From contig JAEVZU010000097.1 of NCBI GenBank assembly GCA_023392075.1, forward strand, positions 1 to 14,052: a stretch of 14,052 bases of DNA, read 5' to 3'. Positions 7,145 to 13,774 of the stretch are shown here, in pieces. This DNA is from Bacillota bacterium (lineage in GTDB: Bacteria > Bacillota > Clostridia > Acetivibrionales > DSM-1351). The first letter of the stretch is position 1, and every line of letters starts with the position of its first letter. A program made the position numbers and the translations under genes. The notes beneath the pieces are model-generated. The model was not told the origin of the DNA and did not search any database. It saw nothing but the letters and a program-made list of their open reading frames with translations.

Positions 7145-8965
7145 CTATATCTCCATCCTTTTTATAGGTTTAGCCGGTATGACCAGTTCGACCGCAGTCC
7201 CTTTGCCCGGTCTGCTGGAAAGCTTCAAGCCGTATTGCTCGCCATAGTAAAGCTTTATTCTTTCATTGATATTGTTCAAGCCTATACTACCTTCTTTACT
7301 GAGGGATTCCTCTTTCTCAAGGGATTTTTGTACATCCTCAAGCCTTTGATCAGTCATACCCACTCCGTCATCCTCAATAATAATTCTTATATTCTCCTCT
7401 TCCTTATTTATAATTATCCTTATCAGCCCTTGTGTCCCCTTTTGGGCAATACCATGGCATATGGCATTCTCAACTATGGGCTGTATTATCAGCTTTAAAA
7501 TTACATGGCTTTTAACATCGATATTTGCAAAAAGCTCTACATTTAATTTATCTTTATATCTTATTTTTTGAATGTTTACATAATCCACAACATATTTTAT
7601 TTCTTTATCCAGACTTATTGAGCTGCTTTTATTGTCCAGATTAAACCTTAATATATTCGCAAAAGAGGTTAACAGATCTGATATATCAAAGTTGCCGGCC
7701 AGTATTGCCATCATATTGGCCGATTCAAGCGTATTATACATAAAGTGAGGATTTATTTGACTCTGCAGTGCATTCAGCTCTACCTCCTTCTTTTTTAGTT
7801 GAATTTCGTACATCTCTTTAATAAGCTTTTTTATATTTTTCACCATTTTGTTGAAGCTTTTGCTCAATTGTCCTATCTCATCATTGCTTTCTATTTCCAC
7901 AGCTGCATCAAGATCACCATTTTCAACATCCATAATTGTTCTCTTTAATCTTTTTATAGGCCGGCTTATTCCCATTGCTATAAAATTGGATATTAAAGAA
8001 AGCAGCAGCACACAAAAAACTGCTGTAATTAAAGTATACATCCGGATTTTCTTGACCTGGTCGGAGATCTGCGACATAGGTGAAATAAATACAACATTCC
8101 ATCCGGTTTTTTGTGATTTACTGGTAATAACCACATTCTCCGCTCTTAATTGGCTGAGCTTTGCGTCTATATCCATGTGCATTCCCTCTTTTAGTTTTTC
8201 GGTACCCTCTGCTCTGATATTTTCAGGTGAAATATAGATTACTCTATTTTCTTCATTTAATATGAGCATCCTGCCGCTTATTTTTTCCCCGGTACCTCCA
8301 ACAATGTTTTGAATTGCCTGTACATTTATATCTATATTTATAAATCCGATATAGTCACCATTACTGATATCGGTAAGCCGGCGGATATAAGAAAAATTCA
8401 TGTTCTTCCCTGTATTGGCATACTTTTTTTCAACATGGGGGGATACCAGCAAATTTCTTACCTTGCCGCCGGTTATCCGGCCATACCAGTCCTCCTTTTT
8501 AAAATCATAGGCTGGTGACAGGGCAGATGTCAGATTTCCGTAAAAAAGGTCGTTGTATTTGGAGTATATATACACGCCCTCAATATTTGTATCTATTACA
8601 CTCAGGCCCAAAATAAACTGTCCTATTATATCCCTGTTGTCCAGCTTTTCTGCAAAGGAGGCCTCATGGTGCGTGCTTAATATCTGCTGTACTGAAAAAT
8701 TTGAATATGCGGTGTAGGTAAGTCTTTCAAATTTTTCAATATAGCCGTCAATATCCTTGCTGATTTGTGCAATTACAAGGTTTGCATAATCCTCTGTCTG
8801 CCGGATAACAGTTTTTGATGAAATATTATATGAAACCATTCCCAAAATGACTGAGATAATAATTACAACAGACAGGTAAGTGAATAGGAGTTTGTTTTTA
8901 ATACTGGTGTCTTTTATATTCTGACGGATTTTGTTTAAAGTGAAATACTTCGGCCATATTTTCAT
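7145..8965 (-). CDS. Sensor histidine kinase, YesM-like
   Basis: A 606-residue membrane kinase of the YesM/LytS (His_kinase) type. Transmembrane segment 1 is at about 26-46, an extracellular Cache-like sensor region runs about 50-305, transmembrane segment 2 is at about 310-332, and a HAMP linker follows (about 333-385, 'SRPIKRLKRTIMDVENGDLD'). The phosphorylated histidine is H407 in 'QSQINPHFMYNTLE'. The ATPase domain shows the N box 'QPIVENAICHG' (495-505), the G1 box DDGVGM (532-537) and GSIGLNNINERI (559-570). AGGGGAT (8971-8977) precedes the ATG at 8965. It would sense an extracellular sugar or binding-protein state and phosphorylate the adjacent regulator. It has its own promoter with palindromic operators at 9041-9084. 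Confidence 0.95.
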   Translation of the reverse strand: MKIWPKYFTLNKIRQNIKDTSIKNKLLFTYLSVVIIISVILGMVSYNISSKTVIRQTEDYANLVIAQISKDIDGYIEKFERLTYTAYSNFSVQQILSTHHEASFAEKLDNRDIIGQFILGLSVIDTNIEGVYIYSKYNDLFYGNLTSALSPAYDFKKEDWYGRITGGKVRNLLVSPHVEKKYANTGKNMNFSYIRRLTDISNGDYIGFINIDINVQAIQNIVGGTGEKISGRMLILNEENRVIYISPENIRAEGTEKLKEGMHMDIDAKLSQLRAENVVITSKSQKTGWNVVFISPMSQISDQVKKIRMYTLITAVFCVLLLSLISNFIAMGISRPIKRLKRTIMDVENGDLDAAVEIESNDEIGQLSKSFNKMVKNIKKLIKEMYEIQLKKKEVELNALQSQINPHFMYNTLESANMMAILAGNFDISDLLTSFANILRFNLDNKSSSISLDKEIKYVVDYVNIQKIRYKDKLNVELFANIDVKSHVILKLIIQPIVENAICHGIAQKGTQGLIRIIINKEEENIRIIIEDDGVGMTDQRLEDVQKSLEKEESLSKEGSIGLNNINERIKLYYGEQYGLKLSSRPGKGTAVELVIPAKPIKRMEI

Positions 8966-9040
8966 ATGTTATCCCCTGTTAGCCCTAAACTAAACTTAGA
9001 AACCTTTTTTATTTAGCTTTGAAAAGATATAAGATAGATA

Positions 9041-9054
9041 TGTGATAAATCACA
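9041..9054. promoter_or_regulatory. Palindromic operator candidate at the kinase transcription start
   Basis: TGTGAT-AA-ATCACA is a perfect 6+6 inverted repeat. It begins at the last base of the -10 box on the minus strand and covers the predicted start site near 9047, the position expected of a repressor site. It resembles CRP/FNR-type half-sites but has 4 bases rather than 6 between TGTGA and TCACA. A second perfect 12-base palindrome, TATTGCGCAATA (9073-9084), covers the -35 box. Confidence 0.4.
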
Positions 9055-9082
9055 TTATAAACTACTATCATATATTGCGCAA
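9054..9082 (-). promoter_or_regulatory. Sigma-A-type promoter of the kinase/regulator operon
   Basis: On the minus strand TTGCGC (9082-9077), a 17-base spacer and TATAAT (9059-9054) form a good promoter about 90 bases before the kinase start. No terminator separates this region from the sulfatase gene ending at 9116, so read-through from that gene is also possible. Confidence 0.55.
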
Positions 9083-9115
9083 TAATTGTAGGTTTTTGTC
9101 GAACTATTACGATAC

Positions 9116-10432
9116 TTAGTAATTCTTTAGTATTACAGGAGTTCCCTCACCTGCTTCAATCATTTTTATTTTAAGGGCTTCTGCCAATTCATTACAAATA
9201 TCCATATAGTCTTGATTTCCAATGAGATTGATCTTTTCATGCGGATCGGACTCCATGTCATATAAGAACTCTTCAAGATATACCATGCTGTCTGAATCAT
9301 TCCAGCCGTCCTTATCAGGTGCATGTACACAATATTTCCAGCGGCCGGTTCTTATTGCCCGGGCTACCTCGGTCTCACTAATCTGAATGAATACATTTTC
9401 AGGCCATGAGTATACCTCACCGTCAACCAAAGCCTTCAACGAATTTCCATGCATATATTCCGGAATACGTGCTCCACCTATATCAATAACTGTAGGAGCA
9501 ATGTCAATAAGGCTGACCAATTCCTCTCTTACCTCTCCGCTGTTAAATCCGGGGCCTGATATTATAAGAGGTATTCTTATGCTTGACTCATGGCATGACC
9601 GCTTGTATTCACTGTTCCTGGTTTTAAAGTGACAGCCGTGGTCGGAAGTAAATATGATTATGGTATTATCCTTCAATCCCAGTGCCTTAATTTCGTCATT
9701 AATTCTTCCGAAATTTTCATCCAACCGCCTGCACATTCCGTAATAATCTGCAAGTCCGTCTCTCCAGTCACCCTCTTCGTCAATAAGATCCCCGGGAATA
9801 GGATAATCCTTAAATTTTTCTGCATAGCCAACAGGTGAAACAAACTTTTCCATATCATTCTGATGATGTGGTTCAAGATAGGATAAAAACAGAAAAAACG
9901 GTTTTTCACGAGTGCGTGTTCTCAAATAATCAATAGCAAAATCTGTAATTGCATCTGCTCTGTATTTATCTTTAAATGTGATTTTTCTATTTTCCGAATC
10001 AAACAGTAATCCCTCATATGGATGAGTTGTATGTTCAAGCCCGTCTGAAGCAAGCCAAAAATCCTCATACCCTCCTCTCAGTTTTCGTGGGACTGGTTTA
10101 TCCTTTGTTATTGCCAGATGCCATTTACCTATGTAACCTGCCTCATAACCTTCATTCCTCATTATTTTTGCAATAGTGTTTTCAGCAGCGGCCAATGGCC
10201 TTCTATTTCTGAATACTCCGGTTTCTGTACCAAACCGGCCGGTTTGAATGCATGCCCTTGCAGGAGTACAAACCGGCTGGCATGAAAATGCATTTTGGAA
10301 GCGTACCCCGTTTTGAGCAGCCTTGTCAAGATTAGGTGTTATGTCATTGTGGGTTCCATAACATCCCACCGTATCCCACCTCTGCTGATCTGTAAAAAAG
10401 ATGATTATATTTGGTTTTGTTGTTTGGTCCAT
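9116..10432 (-). CDS. Type I sulfatase, Cys-type (formylglycine-dependent)
   Basis: A 438-residue arylsulfatase-family enzyme. Visible motifs are 'IIIFFTDQQRWDTVGCYG' with D15 as metal ligand, TPNLD (32-36), the sulfatase signature CTPAR at 55-59 followed by IQTGR (62-66), GKWHL (102-106), TSDHG (262-266), K277 ahead of 'HESSIRIPLIISGPG', and 'LYDMESDPHEKINL' near the C-terminus. C55 is the residue converted to formylglycine; in an anaerobe this needs a radical-SAM maturase (anSME), which is not in the window. No signal peptide is present, so it is predicted cytoplasmic. AAGAAGGAGAA precedes the ATG at 10432. It is divergent from an AraC-type regulator, which probably controls it, and lies upstream of the kinase gene in the same direction. 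It probably desulfates an imported sugar; the sugar is unknown. Confidence 0.93.
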   Translation of the reverse strand: MDQTTKPNIIIFFTDQQRWDTVGCYGTHNDITPNLDKAAQNGVRFQNAFSCQPVCTPARACIQTGRFGTETGVFRNRRPLAAAENTIAKIMRNEGYEAGYIGKWHLAITKDKPVPRKLRGGYEDFWLASDGLEHTTHPYEGLLFDSENRKITFKDKYRADAITDFAIDYLRTRTREKPFFLFLSYLEPHHQNDMEKFVSPVGYAEKFKDYPIPGDLIDEEGDWRDGLADYYGMCRRLDENFGRINDEIKALGLKDNTIIIFTSDHGCHFKTRNSEYKRSCHESSIRIPLIISGPGFNSGEVREELVSLIDIAPTVIDIGGARIPEYMHGNSLKALVDGEVYSWPENVFIQISETEVARAIRTGRWKYCVHAPDKDGWNDSDSMVYLEEFLYDMESDPHEKINLIGNQDYMDICNELAEALKIKMIEAGEGTPVILKNY

Positions 10433-10463
10433 ATAGTTCTCCTTCTTTAAAAGATATTTAAAC

Positions 10464-10496
10464 AGTTTATTTTCTAAAGTTTAATTTCACAGTTTT
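10464..10496. promoter_or_regulatory. Direct repeats in the sulfatase/AraC divergent region
   Basis: AGTTTATTTTC (10464-10474) and AGTTTAATTTC (10478-10488) differ at one base and are 14 bases apart; a partial third copy AGTTTT begins at 10491. They lie between the sulfatase start and the regulator promoter. AraC-family proteins bind direct half-sites, so these may be operator elements. The region is AT-rich, so chance similarity is possible. Confidence 0.3.
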
Positions 10497-10523
10497 TACA
10501 AAAGTACATATTTATATTATATT
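10495..10523 (+). promoter_or_regulatory. Promoter of the AraC-type regulator gene
   Basis: TTTACA (10495-10500), a 17-base spacer and TATATT (10518-10523) lie about 97 bases before the ATG at 10620. A minus-strand TATAAT (10521-10516) overlaps this -10 box and might serve the divergent sulfatase gene, but no good -35 partner was seen. Confidence 0.45.
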
Positions 10524-10619
10524 AGAATTAAACCTTTAAAAAATGGATTATATATGAGATTTTATGTATTATATCATTATGTAGATAAAAAGCATGGAGT
10601 TAAAAAGGAGGATAAAAAT

Positions 10620-11447
10620 ATGCACTGGTTCAAAATTCCTGTTACTGACCCCAAGTTAAGATACAACACTGAATTGCTTTTTGATTGTATTGCCTACAGA
10701 AAACAAAGAGAAAGTGTTGTATTTAATCCTAAAGGTGCCGGACACTATACTTTCTTTTTTTTCTATGAACCGGTTTATATCGGTGACGGTATAAAATCGT
10801 CGTTGGTCCCTCCGAAAACATCAATTATATGCAGGCCGTCACAGACCAGACATTATGGAACAGATTCTTCAAAATGGACCCATTCATGGTTTTCCTTTAA
10901 CGGTACTTTTGCAGACAAATTGCTCAGCGATTATGATATCCCTGTTGGTATGCCTTTTAACCCTGATAATGAATTTATAGTTGAAAAATATATACTTCAG
11001 TTATATGGTGAAATTTTCGATAATCCATTCCCTGATATAATTATTCTTAAAAACATTTTTCACAATTTTATTATTGAACTTAAAAGAAGTATCGGCAAAA
11101 AAGCCTTCAAAGAACAAATTTCACCTTCCATAAGGGATGTAAAAAACTTTATTGATCTGAATTTTACAAATAAGATAACTCTTGATTCACTCTGCAGGAT
11201 CGCCAATCTATCAAAATCCCAGTTGATAAACCTATTTAAGCTGCATTACAATATAACACCTGTAGAATATATAATCCAGCTCCGGCTTGATGAAGCAAAA
11301 CAGCTCCTTATAGATATTAATCTCAGTGTACATGATGTAGCCAGAGAAGTGGGATATGATGATATATTTTACTTTTCCAAGCTTTTTAAAAACAGGTTTG
11401 GTGAAAGTCCTTTAAAATATAGGAAGTGCAGCTATAAAGCTGACTAA
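10620..11447 (+). CDS. AraC family transcriptional regulator
   Basis: A 275-residue regulator. The N-terminal part (about 1-145) looks like a cupin-type AraC ligand-binding domain, with 'GAGHYTFFFFYEPVYIGDG' and 'SIICRPSQTRHYG' matching the usual beta-barrel pattern. The C-terminal AraC domain (about 168-268) has two helix-turn-helix units, 'ITLDSLCRIANLSKSQLINL' and 'SVHDVAREVGYDDIFYFSKL', ending in the family's 'FGESPLKYR'. The start is ATG at 10620 because AGGAGG (10606-10611) sits 8 bases upstream; an in-frame ATG at 10554 adds 22 residues unlike the family and has no site. It probably senses a sugar in the cytoplasm and regulates the divergent sulfatase gene, giving the locus a second regulatory layer beside the two-component pair. 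Confidence 0.93.
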   Translation: MHWFKIPVTDPKLRYNTELLFDCIAYRKQRESVVFNPKGAGHYTFFFFYEPVYIGDGIKSSLVPPKTSIICRPSQTRHYGTDSSKWTHSWFSFNGTFADKLLSDYDIPVGMPFNPDNEFIVEKYILQLYGEIFDNPFPDIIILKNIFHNFIIELKRSIGKKAFKEQISPSIRDVKNFIDLNFTNKITLDSLCRIANLSKSQLINLFKLHYNITPVEYIIQLRLDEAKQLLIDINLSVHDVAREVGYDDIFYFSKLFKNRFGESPLKYRKCSYKAD

Positions 11448-11452
11448 ATGCC

Positions 11453-11492
11453 CAAGGTGCAGAACACCATATTAAATGATATCTGCACCTTG
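11453..11492. terminator. Perfect 11-bp stem with 18-base loop between convergent genes
   Basis: CAAGGTGCAGA (11453-11463) and TCTGCACCTTG (11482-11492) form a perfect 11-base-pair hairpin 6 bases after the AraC regulator stop codon. It is placed to end transcription, but neither side carries a proper T-run, so it may be a weak or Rho-assisted terminator or an RNA-stabilising stem. Confidence 0.5.
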
Positions 11493-11545
11493 ATCTTTGG
11501 AAGCTGCTATTTTACTTCATTAGTACATAATTTAACCGCTTTTTA

Positions 11546-11692
11546 TTGTTCCTTTGTCCTGGCATCAAACTCCTCCTGGCTGTACTGATTAATACCAGTC
11601 AGAGTACCGTTGCCGTCTGCATCCGGCTTCCCGTAATCACGTGCGGCATAAACATCCACTTCACCCTTTCCATCGGAATTGTTTATCTGCCG
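11546..11692 (-). repeat. Tail repeat copy 2 (about 49 residues)
   Basis: Encodes 'RQINNSDGKGEVDVYAARDY' then 'KPDADGNGTLTGINQYSQEE' and FDART, the last 49 residues of the remnant. It matches copy 1 in the order N-x-DG, VDV/IDV, RD, DG, G-x-L-x-GI, YSQxEFDAR. DADGNGTL resembles an EF-hand/dockerin-type calcium loop. Confidence 0.6.
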
Positions 11693-11869
11693 CATGGAGC
11701 CTTTAAAGTTTCCGCTTGAGAAAGTCTCCCCGTTTGAGGACATGATATCGGTAAAATACCGAACGAGCTTACCGTTATAGTACAGGCAGCTGTTCTTTTT
11801 ATCATAAGTTAAACCAAACGGATATCCTTCATAGGCTGCTACGGCATATGTGCGGGGCGGATTTTTCAA

Positions 11870-12028
11870 TTCATCGGTGTTCCTTGCATCGAACTCGGCT
11901 TGACTGTATGGTTCTATTCCTATAAGTTTACCGCCCGGGTCAACTGATCCGTCTGAATTATGGGTTAATTTGGATAAATCCCTTACACCATGAACGTCTA
12001 TGGTGCCGTCTTCATTGAAGTGGTCCAT
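11870..12028 (-). repeat. Tail repeat copy 1 (about 53 residues)
   Basis: Encodes 'DHFNEDGTIDVHGVRDLSKL' through 'GGKLIGIEPYSQAEFDARNT'. It aligns with copy 2 at protein level. Compared with copy 2 the loop NSDGSVDPGG is less EF-hand-like. Confidence 0.6.
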
Positions 12029-12722
12029 TCCTGCGCTGCTGTGCTCATCTACCGGATAGTAGTCATCATTGATTTTATCCCATATGGTTATAGCAGCTTC
12101 TTTTCCTCCATCCATATTGTTGATTTTTTTCATTAACGCTTGAGCACTTGTTTTATAGCTATCATAAGACAGAATATGGCAAACAGCATTGCGAATGGCA
12201 GCTGAACGCCATTTATTATACGGAATGCGTATGGCCGCACCATAGTCCTTCATATGATCCAGGTTCATTTGCTGTTCAGGCTGCTGGGCAATCCCCACAA
12301 TGGGAGTTCCAGAGGCTGCCGCTGTTTGTACCGTTCCCTGTCCTCCGTGACATATTGTAATGTCTGCAAGAGAATTTATTTTTTTAGCAGGAACAAATTT
12401 GTCTGTTATAAATATCCCTTTCCTGCTTTTTGCATAAGCCTGTGCTTCATGCAAAGGACATATCGACGGGGGTGAGAGAATGACCGCATTCCATTTCAGA
12501 CCTTCACCTTCGGTAAATACCTTGATAATTTCAACAAGCTGTTCTTTGCTGCCTGAGCTTCCCAGAGTGCAAAATATTTTAACATTATTTGTTTCATGGC
12601 TGAATATTTCTTCTATTTGCGGGTCCAGGCTGTCATTTTCTGCAGACCGTGCGAATAAAAATATGTATTACCATTTCATACAATAAAATAATGCAAATTT
12701 TTTGAAGGTAAAGGTGAGGTAA

Positions 12723-13691
12723 TTGATAAAAAGAGATTACAAAGAAATGAAGAAAACAAACATGGGAGGACTTACTGATGTTCCAGGTATCCTTGTAGGG
12801 CACGCCGAGGATAAAAGCGGCCGTACAGGCTGTACAGCAATTCTCTGTCCAAATGGAGCCGTGCCCGGAGTATCGGTAACGGGGGGGAATCCCGGCACAC
12901 AGCAGACCGATAGCATCCGTCCCGGCACCAGAGAGGATCCGGTAAAGGCAGTCCTCCTTACAGGCGGCAGTAACTTCGGATTGGCAGCTGCAAGCGGGGT
13001 GACCCGCTGGCTCTTTGAACAGGGAATTGATGAAGTACCTATTGTGCCTGCAGCAGTTATATTTGATCTTGTTTATGCCATGGGTTCAACCCCGCCGGAT
13101 GCAGCCCTGGGCTACACTGCCTGTCAAACTGCAAATCCTGGTCCCGTAGCAGAAGGAAATGTTGGCGCAGGAGCTGGAGCTACCGTTGGAAAATTTTACG
13201 GAAAACCGATGAAAGGCGGACTGGGAACCGCCTCCCTTCATATTCCGGGCGGTCCTGTAGTGGCGGCTCTTGTGGTAGTCAATCCACTCGGAGATGTGTG
13301 GGAGCACGGACAAATCATAGTTGGAGCGCTGCGTCCCGACGGAGCCTTTGTCAACCAGACTCAGGCAATGCTGGACGGCGTGCCGTCACCATTGTTCACC
13401 CAGACCATGAATACTACAATCGCAGTAATAGCAACAACAGCACGGCTAACCAAGGCTGAGGCCAGCCGAGTAGCTACACTGGCGCATGACGGAATGGCCA
13501 GAGCTATTTCACCGGTGCACACCCAATGGGACGGCGATACTGTTTTCTGCCTCGCCCTGGGTTCAGACACCAGTTATCTTACAGGTGATGCTGCCATTAC
13601 GGTTGTGGGGACGGCAGCCGCAGTTGCATTGGAAAAAGCTGTTGTCCGCGGAGCACTGGCAGCACAGGCAAATACATTTTCACAAAAATAA
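12723..13691 (+). CDS. P1 family peptidase (DmpA/ThnT-type Ntn hydrolase)
   Basis: A 322-residue aminopeptidase of the DmpA/PhaD (MEROPS S58/P1) family. Motifs are 'GGLTDVPGILVGHAED' (15-30), 'GNPGTQQTDSIRPGT', 'AVLLTGGSNFGLAAASGV' (76-93), 'EGNVGAGAGATVGKF' and 'GLGTASLHIPGGPVVAALVV'. The self-cleavage site is probably N230-T231 in 'MNTTIAVIATTARLTK': by analogy with ThnT (Asn-Thr) and DmpA (Gly-Ser), T231 would become the N-terminal nucleophile of the small subunit. Members release N-terminal residues from small peptides or amides in the cytoplasm; the substrate here is unknown. AAGGTGAGG (12711-12719) lies close before TTG at 12723; ATGs at 12747 and 12762 are alternative starts with poorer sites. 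The gene is visibly more GC-rich than its neighbours, and a strong terminator follows it. Confidence 0.9.
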   Translation: MIKRDYKEMKKTNMGGLTDVPGILVGHAEDKSGRTGCTAILCPNGAVPGVSVTGGNPGTQQTDSIRPGTREDPVKAVLLTGGSNFGLAAASGVTRWLFEQGIDEVPIVPAAVIFDLVYAMGSTPPDAALGYTACQTANPGPVAEGNVGAGAGATVGKFYGKPMKGGLGTASLHIPGGPVVAALVVVNPLGDVWEHGQIIVGALRPDGAFVNQTQAMLDGVPSPLFTQTMNTTIAVIATTARLTKAEASRVATLAHDGMARAISPVHTQWDGDTVFCLALGSDTSYLTGDAAITVVGTAAAVALEKAVVRGALAAQANTFSQK

Positions 13692-13706
13692 TGCATCTCA
13701 GTATAT

Positions 13707-13748
13707 AAAAAAATAAACGTGACATAATGATGTCAGGTTTATTTTTTT
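13707..13748 (+). terminator. Strong Rho-independent terminator after the P1 peptidase gene
   Basis: A 19-base stem (13707-13725 with 13730-13748), loop AATG, has a single G-G mismatch at 13719/13736 and ends in a run of T (13742-13748). The matching A-run on the 5' side makes it symmetrical, so it could also work on the minus strand. Confidence 0.85.
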
Positions 13749-13774
13749 ATAATTAATTATGAGGTGATGATATT

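Larger units (their letters stand above)
11543..12667 (-). pseudogene. 5'-truncated GT1-type glycosyltransferase remnant with a repeat-bearing tail
   Basis: The frame is open from 12667 (just after TAA at 12670-12668) to TAA at 11545-11543, but has no ATG, GTG or TTG until TTG at 12454. The first part (12667 to about 12071) is the C-terminal, nucleotide-sugar-binding half of a UDP-glycosyltransferase (GT1/MGT type). It contains 'VKIFCTLGSSGSKEQLVEII', 'GIFITDKFVPAKKINSLADI', the donor-binding HGGQGT, then 'ASGTPIVGIAQQPEQQMN'. The acceptor-binding N-terminal half is missing, so a working enzyme is unlikely. The remaining 170 or so residues are Asp/Gly/Asn-rich. They hold two copies of a unit of about 50 residues ending YSQ[AE]EFDAR, separated by 'YPFGLTYDKKNSCLYYNGKL'; from memory this tail resembles C-terminal regions of some clostridial M56/BlaR1-like proteins. 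The break lies just before the upstream region of the P1 peptidase gene. Translation from TTG 12454 would give 303 residues, so residual expression cannot be excluded. Confidence 0.7.

Noticed and set aside
8309..8518. Plus-strand frame with a YIYIYIYIY run
   Set aside because: It arises from an AT-rich stretch within the kinase coding region read antisense; not a gene.
9041..9054. Classical CRP site at the kinase promoter
   Set aside because: The half-sites TGTGA and TCACA are separated by 4 bases, not 6, so a standard CRP assignment is not supported; kept only as a generic operator candidate.
10554..10619. Longer AraC regulator starting at 10554
   Set aside because: No ribosome site and no family resemblance in the extra 22 residues; AGGAGG supports 10620.
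12148..12686. Small plus-strand frames opposite the glycosyltransferase remnant
   Set aside because: They are antisense to a frame with clear GT1 motifs and show no domain or ribosome-site support.
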